DNA of 64,000 bases from Alkalihalobacillus sp. CinArs1. Its GTDB lineage: Bacteria > Bacillota > Bacilli > Bacillales > Guptibacillaceae. Below, in pieces: positions 1 through 8,534 of the stretch; positions within the stretch are counted from its first letter, which is position 1, and each line of letters starts with the position of its first letter. The position numbers were made by a program, and so were the translations under genes. The notes beneath the pieces were generated by a model that did no database searches, had not been told where the DNA came from, and worked only from the letters and a program-made list of their open reading frames with translations. The stretch covers positions 1,116,001-1,180,000 of the forward strand of contig NZ_CANDOB010000001.1 of assembly GCF_947387515.1 (NCBI RefSeq), read 5' to 3'.

Positions 1-189
1 TTTACACCGATGAATCTATTCAATCTCCTTTTTTGAATAAAAGGTATAGGTGCAATTGGATAATATAAAGGAAAGTAGGTGTATTTCGTTTGGTTTAGGC
101 GAAAATCCTGCAATGTGCGGTCTTTTTTGTTACAGTAACGGAGGGCGACACATATCGTAGTAAGAATACCGCAGAAAGTAGGCGAAAAC

Positions 190-945
190 ATGATACAACG
201 GAAAACGAAACGAGAAATTCAGCTCATGAAAGAAGCCGGTGAACTTCTTGCGGCCTGTCATAAAGAGCTTCGAGCACTGATCAAGCCAGGTGTGACAACC
301 TTACAACTTGATTCTTTCGTAGAAGACTTTCTGGAGGAGCACGGAGCGACACCGGAACAAAAAGGGTATCAAGATTACCCATTTGCTACATGCGCATCAG
401 TGAATGATGTGATCTGTCACGGCTTCCCGAACACTAAAAAACTTGAAGAAGGTGACATCGTTACGATCGACATGGTCGTTAATCTAAACGGCGCTTTAGC
501 TGACTCAGCTTGGTCGTATGCGGTTGGGGAAATTTCTGAAGAAAAACAAAAGCTGCTTGATACAACGAAAAAGTCTCTCTATGTAGGAATCGAGCAGGCA
601 GTCATCGGAAATCGTATCGGTGACATCGGGCATGCCATCCAACAGTATGCTGAAGGTGAAGGGTTCGGGGTCGTCCGTGACTTTACAGGACATGGAATCG
701 GACCGACACTTCACGAAGAACCGATGATTCCTCATTTCGGTCAGCCTGGAACTGGAATGCGTCTAAAAGAAGGCATGGTCATCACGATTGAACCGATGCT
801 CAATACAGGCGTACCTTACAGTCAGATCGATGAAGATGGATGGACTGCGCGTACCTTAGATGGCTCTCTTTCTGCTCAATACGAGCATACCATTGCGATT
901 ACATCAGAAGGACCGGTTATTTTAACAATGCAAGAAGATGAGTAA
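190..945 (+). CDS. map: Type I methionine aminopeptidase, stand-alone copy
   Basis: Removes the initiator methionine from nascent cytoplasmic proteins. The 251-residue protein has only the catalytic pita-bread fold. All five metal ligands of the family are visible at the expected spacing: Asp94, Asp105, His168, Glu201 and Glu232, plus the substrate-side histidines His77 (in CHGF) and His175. It is not next to ribosomal protein, adk or secY genes, where the main bacilli map gene lies, so it is more likely the second copy (B. subtilis YflG type, about the same length). The start is preceded by a weak GTAGGCG ribosome site. It converges on the B12 operon and shares a terminator with it. Confidence 0.95.
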   Translation: MIQRKTKREIQLMKEAGELLAACHKELRALIKPGVTTLQLDSFVEDFLEEHGATPEQKGYQDYPFATCASVNDVICHGFPNTKKLEEGDIVTIDMVVNLNGALADSAWSYAVGEISEEKQKLLDTTKKSLYVGIEQAVIGNRIGDIGHAIQQYAEGEGFGVVRDFTGHGIGPTLHEEPMIPHFGQPGTGMRLKEGMVITIEPMLNTGVPYSQIDEDGWTARTLDGSLSAQYEHTIAITSEGPVILTMQEDE

Positions 946-947
946 CG

Positions 948-982
948 AACAAGAGGGACGTACGTCGTACGTCCCTCTTGTT
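948..982. terminator. Palindromic terminator between map and cblS
   Basis: A near-perfect 17-bp inverted repeat (948-964 with 966-982) lies between two convergent genes. A T-rich tail follows on the plus strand, so it best fits termination of map. The minus-strand side has no clear T-run, but the symmetric stem could also serve the B12 operon. Confidence 0.8.
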
Positions 983-995
983 TATGTTCATCCAA

Positions 996-1697
996 TTACT
1001 TTACATCAATAGTGTAAAAATGCTCTTCAGCCTTTAAGCGTATCACTTCATGAAGAGATTCCTCATATGCAACGATAAAACACGTCGAGGGACCAGCCGA
1101 CTTTTGCATATCTACTCCCACTCGAACTTTATCTTCTTGTATATCATAGCCTAGTAACTGTCGAAGCTCATATAGAATACCTTTGGAGCCTACAGGTATG
1201 ACGCCGACTACTTTTTCCTGCTTACAGATCCATTGAAACAATGGAAGCGGTGCGACCTTCTCTTTATGATGCATCACTTCTTCGCCAACAAGTGGTTCTC
1301 CGATTACAGCAAATCTTAATCCAGGCTCAATTAAAGGTGACGTATGCACTCGTTTCTTACCGAGTACAGCGATCCCAACCGCAGACTGAACTAATGGAAT
1401 ATTCGTTTCAGAGCTACCTGTTATTGTAAGATCAAGCTCTAGCTCGAGCATTCCTTTTTCTACTCCATGAACTAATTCTTCCCATTCCTCATCACCGCAG
1501 AAGTTATTAACGATGACAGAAATAGGTGTAGCACCTAATGAAAGACACTCCATCACGGCAACTCTAAACGCATGGTATGAGACCGTATCGTATGGAACTT
1601 GCACAACATCTTGTTCCTTACTTCCGATTCCACCGCTATTATCGTTTGTGATGACGAGAAACTGGTCTTCAAACGGAATGACAATGCCATCTCTCAT
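996..1697 (-). CDS. cblS: Alpha-ribazole kinase CblS
   Basis: Predicted to phosphorylate imported alpha-ribazole to alpha-ribazole phosphate, the lower-ligand precursor used by CobS. The 233-residue protein is a PurM/ThiL-like ATP-binding protein: an N-terminal acidic-glycine stretch (TNDNSGGIG, about residues 17-25), a central LSLGATPI segment and an ITGSSETN segment. This family was described in Listeria and Geobacillus as CblS, paired with the transporter CblT. The start overlaps the cblT stop (ATGA), so the two are probably translationally coupled. It is the last gene of the B12 operon. A generic AIR-synthase-like annotation is the alternative, but the neighbour makes CblS likely. Confidence 0.85.
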   Translation of the reverse strand: MRDGIVIPFEDQFLVITNDNSGGIGSKEQDVVQVPYDTVSYHAFRVAVMECLSLGATPISVIVNNFCGDEEWEELVHGVEKGMLELELDLTITGSSETNIPLVQSAVGIAVLGKKRVHTSPLIEPGLRFAVIGEPLVGEEVMHHKEKVAPLPLFQWICKQEKVVGVIPVGSKGILYELRQLLGYDIQEDKVRVGVDMQKSAGPSTCFIVAYEESLHEVIRLKAEEHFYTIDVK

Positions 1698-2179
1698 GGG
1701 TGTACTACCCCTTTTTTCTCAAAGATCGCCCCCACCCTCGGTATAAGAACGCTTGCTAAAACGAGGTTAAAAAGAGAACCTATAAAGAGAGCAGGAATAA
1801 GTGCAACGTAAAAACCGCTACCTAGTATAAAGAGGAAAGGCAATGGGGCAACGACCGCATTGCCAAGTATAAAAAGTACCATTGCCCACGTCTTGTTCGT
1901 TGAACGATACAACTTACCAAATAAATAAACGAGAGCTGCCATTTCAAAAGCGATCAAGAGGTGAAGAGGTCCAAGCGGCAATCCAACGATTAAAGCCGAT
2001 AAAAGATGACCGAAGCTTGCGATGATCGCGCCACTTCGGCTTCCGATCAATACGGATGCAATCAAAGCTGGAAACACATCGAACGCAACACTACCAACGA
2101 TTGCTGGTACCTTGATCAATGCGCCAACTACAGACAGGGCAATGAAACTAGCAAGGATACTCGCCTGCTTTCCGTTCAT
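1694..2179 (-). CDS. cblT: Alpha-ribazole transporter CblT (ECF S-component-like)
   Basis: A 161-residue membrane protein with about five hydrophobic segments and almost no soluble domain, resembling substrate-binding S components of ECF transporters. Its position directly before cblS matches the CblT/CblS pair known from Firmicutes, where CblT brings alpha-ribazole into the cell so that the lower ligand can be salvaged when CobT is missing. Its start overlaps the pduO stop (ATGA). No ECF ATPase or T component is encoded in the window. If it is an S component, it must share a module encoded elsewhere or act alone. Confidence 0.85.
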   Translation of the reverse strand: MNGKQASILASFIALSVVGALIKVPAIVGSVAFDVFPALIASVLIGSRSGAIIASFGHLLSALIVGLPLGPLHLLIAFEMAALVYLFGKLYRSTNKTWAMVLFILGNAVVAPLPFLFILGSGFYVALIPALFIGSLFNLVLASVLIPRVGAIFEKKGVVHP

Positions 2180-2763
2180 TCACCCTTACGCTTTCCGCCG
2201 CGGAACACCTTCGCACTCCTTGCGTACTCTACATCCTTCACACCTAGACGGTAATTGATGACTCGTGCTAGTGCGAAAAAGTAATCTGATAAACGGTTCA
2301 AATACTTCATCGGCACCGGGGAGAGCTCCGCTTCTTTCATTAACGTAACAACGTGACGCTCAGCTCTACGTGTGATTGTACGCGCGATGTGAATTGTCGA
2401 TGACGGTTTACTACCACCAGGCAAGATGAATCTCTCTAGTGCCGGTGCTTCGTCGATAAACTCGTCGATTCGTCCTTCGAGGTATGTAATGGAAGACGTT
2501 TCGAGTTTAAACTCACGCTTTTTGGAAACGTTAGCTAAGTCACCACCACAGTCAAAGAGTTCATGCTGAATTTTCTCAAGGTCCTCTAATAGATCGAAGA
2601 AATTATTTGGCATCAGCTCATTCAGTTCAACAATCGCTTGACCTACAAAGCCGTTGATTTCATCTACTGTTCCGTAAGCTTCCACTCTCACATCATCCTT
2701 GTCGACTCTTCCTCCAATGATACTTGTCTTTCCTTCATCCCCAGTTCTTGTATAAATCTTCAT
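2176..2763 (-). CDS. pduO: PduO-type cob(I)alamin adenosyltransferase
   Basis: Transfers the 5'-deoxyadenosyl group of ATP to the cobalt of cob(I)alamin or cobinamide to make the coenzyme form. The 195-residue length and motifs fit PduO/MMAB: N-terminal YTRTGDEGKTS (ATP binding), VEAYGTVDEIN near residue 30, and RRAERHVV in the C-terminal helix with the conserved arginines. A strong AAGGAGG lies before the ATG. The gene follows the short cobU-like gene by 12 bases and overlaps cblT, within the corrinoid salvage operon. Some annotations would call it cobO, but the fold is PduO and not CobA/BtuR. Confidence 0.93.
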   Translation of the reverse strand: MKIYTRTGDEGKTSIIGGRVDKDDVRVEAYGTVDEINGFVGQAIVELNELMPNNFFDLLEDLEKIQHELFDCGGDLANVSKKREFKLETSSITYLEGRIDEFIDEAPALERFILPGGSKPSSTIHIARTITRRAERHVVTLMKEAELSPVPMKYLNRLSDYFFALARVINYRLGVKDVEYARSAKVFRGGKRKGE

Positions 2764-2775
2764 CGTGATTCCTCC

Positions 2776-3201
2776 TTATTTTAACTGCTGATTCAGTCCA
2801 TACCAGATTACATCTACACGTTCTGCTAGACTTACGAGGTCCTGATAAGCCCATCCGACGACATCCCGCCACATCCGCTTCTCTTTTTCGAGAGGTACGA
2901 TCCCTTTCATGATATCCGTTCCGATAACAATGATTGTTCGCTCATCTCTTCCGCTTTCCCAAGCGCTCCAAGCTTCTATGTATGAGCGCACGGCTCTTCT
3001 GGTTTCCTTCAAACTTTTCTGATCCGAAACAAGCGTCTTGATCCATTCTTCCAATCCTTCAAGAACGACTACATCTTTTTTGAACGATTTCTCGTCCCAG
3101 GAAGTCCCATCATATGCAGAGTACCACTCTAAAGGTACACCATAATAGTCTCTCACCCACTTGGATTTTCCGTTGAATGCACCACCTGTAACGACGTGCA
3201 T
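2776..3201 (-). CDS. Short CobU-like P-loop protein (second CobU paralogue)
   Basis: A 141-residue protein with an N-terminal P-loop (GGAFNGKSKW, residues 6-15) and a VVVLEGLEEW segment resembling the CobU fold. A full CobU is encoded 3 kb upstream in the same operon. The short protein lacks the RI..H...R segment that carries the guanylylated histidine in CobU, so guanylyltransferase activity looks doubtful. A kinase-only or accessory role is inference. Similar short genes are usually annotated as bifunctional adenosylcobinamide kinase by homology. The ATG has a good GGAGGGG site, and the gene overlaps the preceding phosphatase gene by 49 bases. Confidence 0.7.
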   Translation of the reverse strand: MHVVTGGAFNGKSKWVRDYYGVPLEWYSAYDGTSWDEKSFKKDVVVLEGLEEWIKTLVSDQKSLKETRRAVRSYIEAWSAWESGRDERTIIVIGTDIMKGIVPLEKEKRMWRDVVGWAYQDLVSLAERVDVIWYGLNQQLK

Positions 3202-3758
3202 CGCTCTCCCCTCCTCAGATCATTTATTTTCCATACGAGCTTTACGCCTGTCCCATGTGGGATCGTCCAATCCCAGAATGTACGCTGTGCAGGTGCATAC
3301 TTCGTTAGTAAATAACGGATTACCCCACCATGCGTAACGAGTGCAGCTCTCCTATTCGTGCTCATCCGATTTACGACTGAATCGAACCCTTCATCGATTC
3401 GATCGGTAAACATTTTGAAGCTCTCTCCTCCAGGTGGTGCAACAGAAGGATCTTCCAACCAGGTCCGATACCGTTCATCTGCTTCAAGCTCCGCGTACGT
3501 TTTTCCCTCCCAACTCCCAAAATGCAGTTCTCGAAAGTTCATCATCTCGATCGCATCTTTCATTGGAAAAAGGCGTTTTACCGATTGCGTACACCTGTCC
3601 AAATCGCTAGTGAAAACGAGGTCAACGTTCTCATCGCCTACCTGTGTAAACGTTGCTTTTTCACTCAGCTGAGCATTCGTCCAACCGATATAAGCACCTC
3701 GTCGATTTTCTTCTGTTACCCCGTGACGAAGTAGTACGATAACCACACTGTCATCCAA
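3153..3758 (-). CDS. Histidine phosphatase, probable alpha-ribazole phosphatase (CobC-like)
   Basis: A 201-residue histidine phosphatase. It has the catalytic LLRHGVTEEN motif at the N-terminus (nucleophile His12), a central ELHFGSWEGKTY segment typical of CobC/PhoE proteins, and the second histidine in VTHGGVIRYL. In this operon the expected job is to remove the 5'-phosphate from alpha-ribazole phosphate or cobalamin phosphate at the end of nucleotide-loop assembly. A TTG start was chosen because GGAGGTG lies five bases upstream. The gene overlaps the cobS stop by 43 bases. Other phosphoglycerate-mutase-like activities cannot be excluded from sequence alone. Confidence 0.8.
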   Translation of the reverse strand: MDDSVVIVLLRHGVTEENRRGAYIGWTNAQLSEKATFTQVGDENVDLVFTSDLDRCTQSVKRLFPMKDAIEMMNFRELHFGSWEGKTYAELEADERYRTWLEDPSVAPPGGESFKMFTDRIDEGFDSVVNRMSTNRRAALVTHGGVIRYLLTKYAPAQRTFWDWTIPHGTGVKLVWKINDLRRGERCTSLQVVHSTENPSG

Positions 3759-4507
3759 AGGAGCACCTCCGTTCCTTCAACACTCGCGCCGAGTACGTCT
3801 CCAGTGATACCACCAAACCAGCGTACTATTTTTCTTTTCATAAACCACGCCAAAACGACCGTTACACCGATCATCGTCAAGATGAGGAAGACCGCTTCAT
3901 CTACGATTAGAAAAACTACCATCACATAAATACCGGTGAATAAGAGGTAAATCCACCTAGAAGATGGTTGAACTGCTTTTTGAAAAAAGGTAGCGAGGCC
4001 CTCTTCTTTTGAAGGTTGTATGGTTATGAGAAAGATCCCCATCACACTTTTACTTAGAAAAGGTATCGTTGCGATGAGTAAGTATGTTACTAGGTTTATT
4101 TCTTGAATCGTTTCATAGATAAAGAGAAATTTAGACCCGAGTAATACGATAACGGATAATACCCCAAAAGCACCCGTACGTGGATCACTCATGATCTGAA
4201 GTCGCTTTTCGAGTTGTTGATACGAGAAGAACGCATCGCTTGCATCCATCCAGCCGTCGAGATGGATACCACCTGATAAGACGATCATGAACAACCAAAG
4301 CATAAAGCTGATCGCGAGGTTTGAGAATGGCGTCCAAATGACCAGCGCATATAAAAACCCTGACGTGAGAGCACCTTGCATCAACCCGATTAGCGGGAAG
4401 GTTTGAACCGCACGTTTCACCTGAACATTCCCCATCGATAGCTCTCGGTGTACGGGTATGGTTGTGAAAAATTGAAGGTTAATCAGAATGCCTTGTAACC
4501 AACTCAT
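3716..4507 (-). CDS. cobS: Adenosylcobinamide-GDP ribazoletransferase
   Basis: Cobalamin synthase, joining adenosylcobinamide-GDP to alpha-ribazole phosphate at the membrane. The 263-residue sequence starts LQGILINLQFFTTIPV, typical of the family. It carries the GGIHLDGWMDASDAFF segment (acidic metal-binding motif, about residues 79-95) and about six membrane segments, ending with FGGITGDVLGA, another family hallmark. It overlaps cbiP (ATGA) and the downstream phosphatase gene. It accepts products of CobU and CblS encoded in the same transcript. Confidence 0.95.
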   Translation of the reverse strand: MSWLQGILINLQFFTTIPVHRELSMGNVQVKRAVQTFPLIGLMQGALTSGFLYALVIWTPFSNLAISFMLWLFMIVLSGGIHLDGWMDASDAFFSYQQLEKRLQIMSDPRTGAFGVLSVIVLLGSKFLFIYETIQEINLVTYLLIATIPFLSKSVMGIFLITIQPSKEEGLATFFQKAVQPSSRWIYLLFTGIYVMVVFLIVDEAVFLILTMIGVTVVLAWFMKRKIVRWFGGITGDVLGASVEGTEVLLWMTVWLSYYFVTG

Positions 4508-5991
4508 TGAGGACCGCCCTCAAACATTATCTCTTTAATAAGGTCCCAGTTGAGATGAGGCTTCCATTCATTGGCGAGATCGTCATACGTTTCGTCCTTC
4601 CGTCGAGATCGATTCGCTTCCAAAGCAAGCCCCTTTTTCTGACGAAGACGATTGAGCCACTCTGTTCTCCATTGGTCATTATGAAAAAGATGGTGCATAT
4701 ATGTTCCGATAACCCTTCCATCTTGCCCGTAATACCCTTCAGACCGCCCGTCTTCTAACTGTAAAAAAGGGTGTTCATACGAGTTAGTGAAGGTCGTATT
4801 CCCAAGATGAATCTCATACCCTGAGATCAACGTATCAAGTTTAGTAGAAGGGTGAAGCTTGCCGTCCATTCGAACCGTAGTTTTTTCTCGATTAAATGAG
4901 GTAATAGCAGAAATGATTCCAAGCCCAGTTGCAGAAAGTCCTGGCTCCCCCGTGTCTGAACCATATTCATCGATTAGTGAATCGGTCAACATCTGAAACC
5001 CACCGCAAATGCCGATGATACTCCCTCCACGAGACATGACGTTACGAATCTCATGATCAAATCCTCTGTCTTTCAGCCAGTTCAAATCATGGATTGTGCT
5101 TTTCGTCCCTGGAAGAATCACGGCATCTGCCTCACCGATCTCAGCTGGATGCTGAATCCATCGAACTGTCACATCTTCATCCTGAAAAGGTTCAACGTCC
5201 GTGTAGTTTGAAAGGTATGGGAGCTGAATCACGGCAAGATCGATCGATCCTTTTTTGCTTATGAAACGATTGTTTAACGATAGTGAATCTTCTCCTTCTA
5301 CTCGGTGTTCAACATAGGGAAGAACGCCAACGACGGGAAGTTGGGTGTGTTCTTCAATCCATCTGATACCATCTTCGAAAAGCTCAGGGTCGCCGCGGAA
5401 CTTATTGATGAGTATTCCTTTTACACGCTTTTTTTCTGAAGGCTCAAGGAGTGCGAGTGTTCCGACCACGCTTGCAAAGACGCCTCCTCGATCAATATCT
5501 GCGACAAGCAGCACAGGGACGTCGGCCATTTCTGCAATTTTCATATTTACAAGTTCACGGTCTTTTAAATTCACCTCAACTGGACTACCAGCACCTTCCA
5601 TTACAATGACATCGTAATTCTCCTCCAGGTGCCGAAGTGCAAGATCAATACTCTCGAGGCCCATCTCATAGAACGCGTCTCTGTAATCTTTCCCAGAAAA
5701 TGTACTGAACGACGTGCCGAATCGAATCACTTCTGCATGTTGATCTGATCTTGGTTTCAGCAAAATTGGGTTCATCCACACACTCGCTTCTGTTCTTGCA
5801 GCTTCAGCCTGGATCCCCTGTGCCCGTCCAATTTCCTTCCCATCGATCGTTACATAAGAATTGTTTGACATATTTTGAGATTTAAAAGGGGTAACGGAGA
5901 AGCCTTCATTCGCTAGAAGACGGCACATAGCTGTTACGATCAGACTCTTTCCAACGTCAGACGCCGTACCCTGAATCATAATGCCGTTCAC
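4504..5991 (-). CDS. cbiP: Cobyric acid synthase (glutamine-dependent amidase)
   Basis: Amidates the b, d, e and g carboxylates of adenosylcobyrinic acid a,c-diamide. The 495-residue length fits. It has an N-terminal dethiobiotin-synthetase-like P-loop (GTASDVGKSLI, residues 8-18), the switch KSQNMSNNS segment, and a C-terminal glutaminase-like domain with GICGGFQML (nucleophile Cys near residue 330) and a final histidine in YMHHLFH. The GTG start overlaps the cobU stop, and GGGGAGG lies seven bases upstream. It is the only gene of the earlier corrin-ring pathway in the operon; cbiA and ring-building genes are not seen, so its role may be repair of incompletely amidated corrinoids. Confidence 0.95.
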   Translation of the reverse strand: MNGIMIQGTASDVGKSLIVTAMCRLLANEGFSVTPFKSQNMSNNSYVTIDGKEIGRAQGIQAEAARTEASVWMNPILLKPRSDQHAEVIRFGTSFSTFSGKDYRDAFYEMGLESIDLALRHLEENYDVIVMEGAGSPVEVNLKDRELVNMKIAEMADVPVLLVADIDRGGVFASVVGTLALLEPSEKKRVKGILINKFRGDPELFEDGIRWIEEHTQLPVVGVLPYVEHRVEGEDSLSLNNRFISKKGSIDLAVIQLPYLSNYTDVEPFQDEDVTVRWIQHPAEIGEADAVILPGTKSTIHDLNWLKDRGFDHEIRNVMSRGGSIIGICGGFQMLTDSLIDEYGSDTGEPGLSATGLGIISAITSFNREKTTVRMDGKLHPSTKLDTLISGYEIHLGNTTFTNSYEHPFLQLEDGRSEGYYGQDGRVIGTYMHHLFHNDQWRTEWLNRLRQKKGLALEANRSRRKDETYDDLANEWKPHLNWDLIKEIMFEGGPQ

Positions 5992-6536
5992 TCGATCACC
6001 TCCCCTTTCATCAAAATTGGAATGCTTGCTTCTACGAGATATGCTTCTCGAGCTTGCTCAACAACCCACTGATGAAGACTGCCGAGAAGCTTTCCATACG
6101 TTTTCACGAGAGGAGTGTCGAAAGGTTCAAAACTGACTTCGTTACTTACGATAATAAGGACGTCACACTTTTCAGCTACTATGGATAGGTCACATTTGAT
6201 ACGGTCGATCAGCGCTTCGTACGATTCGATCTGCTTAAAAAGTTCGTTTGATAGTAACGTGGTCAAACAATCAAGAAGCACAATTCCTCCTTGGCCTATA
6301 CGCTTAGCGGCACTGCCAACGTTCACCGGGCATTCGACCGTTGTCCAAGACGAAGCTTTGCTTCGATCATAACGATGTTGGGCAATTCGCTCTTTCATCT
6401 CCTCGTCTACCGGCTCTCCACATGCAATGTAATAAAGAGAGTTAGTTTCTCTTTCCGCATGAGAGGTTGCCAGCTTTTCAGCAAAGCTGCTTTTTCCACT
6501 TCGAACACCACCGCTGATGAAGATTATGTCCGCCAT
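5988..6536 (-). CDS. cobU: Adenosylcobinamide kinase / adenosylcobinamide-phosphate guanylyltransferase
   Basis: Full-length CobU (182 residues). It phosphorylates adenosylcobinamide and then transfers GMP to it. The P-loop GGVRSGKSSFAEKLA lies at residues 9-23. The ERIAQHRYDR segment carries the histidine expected to be guanylylated, followed by WTTVECP. LLDCLTTLLSNEL and VIIVSNEVSF (Walker B-like and conserved NEVG-type segment) complete the signature. It overlaps the cobD stop by 13 bases and the cbiP start by four. This copy, unlike the 141-residue paralogue downstream, retains all expected motifs. Confidence 0.95.
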   Translation of the reverse strand: MADIIFISGGVRSGKSSFAEKLATSHAERETNSLYYIACGEPVDEEMKERIAQHRYDRSKASSWTTVECPVNVGSAAKRIGQGGIVLLDCLTTLLSNELFKQIESYEALIDRIKCDLSIVAEKCDVLIIVSNEVSFEPFDTPLVKTYGKLLGSLHQWVVEQAREAYLVEASIPILMKGEVIE

Positions 6537-7594
6537 CGCTTAAGCACCTCCATCAAACGCTGATTTTCGCTAGGTGTACGAATCGCGAATCTGAGCCACC
6601 TTCCGTCAAGACCAGCAAAGTTATACGTATGCCTTGGAACGATTTCGTTATGTAATAAGTAATGAAGGAGCTCTGATTGGTCGTTCTTCTCATGATCTCG
6701 TAATAAATAAAAATTCACGCTCGATCTGGAGTACTGAAAGGAATGAGCATCAAAAAAGCGCTGAAGGTTTTCTCTCTCTTGCTGAATGAGGTGACGCGTC
6801 TTCTTAACGTGATCATATTGATTCAGACAGACTTCCCCCGCTAGGAGCGCAAGTGCATTCACACTCCAATGAGGCTGGCTTTTTTTAACTGCATTGATCA
6901 CACCCTCATTTGCGACCATATATCCGATCCGTAGTCCAGGTATCGCATACATTTTCGTTAGAGAACGAAGAACGATTAGTTTTTGATAGGTATGGGTGTA
7001 TGGAATGATGGAACGTTCATCTGAGAGAAAATCCATAAACGCTTCATCCATGACCAAATAGCAATTATGCTTTTTAGTTTCATCTAGAAGCATCTTGATT
7101 TCCGTTTCAGAATAAGCCAAACCTGTAGGGTTATTCGGTGAACAGAGAAAGAGAGCGTCAACTTGTTTCATTTTATTAATAATTGAAGCAGCATCTAATT
7201 CCCAATCGCCTTCCTCTAAGGAGTGGTTAAGAACTTCACACCCGTTACTTCTACAAGCATTCTCGTATTCTGAGAAAGTAGGTTGAACGATGCACACGCG
7301 TTTACCTGCTAGAAAACGGCCAACGAGTGAAATCAGTTCAGCTCCCCCGTTTCCGATAAGGACGTTTGCTTCGTCTACGTTCCATTCGTTCGCTAACTTT
7401 TTCGTTAACGACAAAGCTTTTGGATCAGGATACGTGGTGATCGCTTCGAATGAATCATTCCACCGTTCTTTCAGTTCTAGAGGTGGCCCAATAGGATTAA
7501 GATTTGCACTAAAATCACTATAGCGGTCTGGTTTTGTTAGATTAAGAGATTTGTATAAATAATGAGGATTAGAACCATGGGAAGGTAGCGTCAA
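6524..7594 (-). CDS. cobD: L-threonine-O-3-phosphate decarboxylase
   Basis: PLP-dependent enzyme making (R)-1-amino-2-propanol phosphate, the linker that CbiB attaches to cobyric acid. The TTG at 7594 was chosen because GGAGG lies eight bases upstream and the protein then begins TLPSHGSNPH, the usual start of CobD. The reading frame stays open another 46 codons upstream, but this overlaps cbiB and looks unlike the family. The 356-residue product has SPNNPTGL, VMDEAFMDF and the Schiff-base lysine in RSLTKMYAIPGLRIGY. No threonine kinase (PduX-like) gene is seen in the window. Confidence 0.93.
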   Translation of the reverse strand: MTLPSHGSNPHYLYKSLNLTKPDRYSDFSANLNPIGPPLELKERWNDSFEAITTYPDPKALSLTKKLANEWNVDEANVLIGNGGAELISLVGRFLAGKRVCIVQPTFSEYENACRSNGCEVLNHSLEEGDWELDAASIINKMKQVDALFLCSPNNPTGLAYSETEIKMLLDETKKHNCYLVMDEAFMDFLSDERSIIPYTHTYQKLIVLRSLTKMYAIPGLRIGYMVANEGVINAVKKSQPHWSVNALALLAGEVCLNQYDHVKKTRHLIQQERENLQRFFDAHSFQYSRSSVNFYLLRDHEKNDQSELLHYLLHNEIVPRHTYNFAGLDGRWLRFAIRTPSENQRLMEVLKRWRT

Positions 7595-8534
7595 AGATGA
7601 GTCCTCCAATCCATAAAATGATGAGAAACAACAGTGATGTGCGATGCATGATGGAAATCGATTGAGGAATATGTAATGAATGGAGCGGAACGATCGGGTC
7701 ACCCATCCTAGCACGATTCGAAGCCTGACCACGATATGAATTTATTCCACCCAATTGAACGCCAAGAAGAGCTGCAGTTGCAGCTTCTCCCCAACCACTG
7801 TTTGGACTAGGGTGCTTTTTAGCATCCCTGAAAAGAATGGTCCACGTACCCTTCATCGTCTGCTGCTTCGGCTTTGTTGATAAAAGCATGCAAAAGGCAG
7901 TCATTCTACTAGGAAGCCAATTCACTACGTCATCCAATTTTGCTGATGCCCATCCAAAGTCATAATACTTATCATCTTGGTAACCCACCATCGAATCACA
8001 CGTATTGACTACGCGATACGCCACAGCACCTGCAGCACCTCCGAAAAGCGCCCAGAAAAGAGGTGCTGTGACGCCATCACTCGTGTTTTCTGCGACAGTT
8101 TCAACTGCTCCCCTTGCAATCTCGCTTTCTCCCAGTTGGTCAGTGTCCCGTCCAACAATGTAAGATAGCATTCTCCTCGCTTCCATCTTCTCACCTTTTT
8201 GAAGAGGTTCGAATACTTCAAGCGCTGCTGTCCGAAGACTTTTTTGTGATATCGTTGTTGCGATGAGGAGCGCTTCAAGAGCTATTCCTAATAAGGGAGA
8301 AAGGGAATAAGCAAGAAGCACGCAAGCCACCGTTATGCCAACCACAACCATCAGTACCGTGAGTATCATCACAACCCCTTTTAGCTTCCGATACGATCCA
8401 TTGTTCAAACGATGATCAAGAATTTCAATGGTTGAACCAATCCACCGAACAGGATGTGGCAACTTTGGCGGATCACCTAATATGAGATCTAAACAAAAGG
8501 CAATGCTGAGCGCAATCAAGTGGTTTAGGATCAT
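7569..8534 (-). CDS. cbiB: Adenosylcobinamide-phosphate synthase CbiB
   Basis: Membrane protein that condenses adenosylcobyric acid with aminopropanol phosphate. It has 321 residues with several membrane segments. Family motifs are visible: LILGDPPKLPHPVRWIG near the N-terminus, VGRDTDQL in the middle, VAENTSDGVTAPLF, RVVNTCDSMVGY, and the C-terminal PNSGWGEAATAALLGVQLGG. The start overlaps the btuD-cbiZ stop (ATGA). It completes the loop started by CbiZ: the imported cobinamide side chain is cut off and rebuilt with the correct linker. Confidence 0.95.
   Translation of the reverse strand: MILNHLIALSIAFCLDLILGDPPKLPHPVRWIGSTIEILDHRLNNGSYRKLKGVVMILTVLMVVVGITVACVLLAYSLSPLLGIALEALLIATTISQKSLRTAALEVFEPLQKGEKMEARRMLSYIVGRDTDQLGESEIARGAVETVAENTSDGVTAPLFWALFGGAAGAVAYRVVNTCDSMVGYQDDKYYDFGWASAKLDDVVNWLPSRMTAFCMLLSTKPKQQTMKGTWTILFRDAKKHPSPNSGWGEAATAALLGVQLGGINSYRGQASNRARMGDPIVPLHSLHIPQSISIMHRTSLLFLIILWIGGLIFDATFPWF

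Noticed and set aside
1-60. Possible minus-strand gene start at the left edge (AAGGAG on the minus strand near position 36)
   Set aside because: No ATG, GTG or TTG lies at a proper distance before the window ends, so no call can be supported.
7595-7732. 46-codon upstream extension of cobD
   Set aside because: It overlaps cbiB in another frame and does not resemble CobD; the TTG at 7594 has a good ribosome site and gives the family N-terminus.
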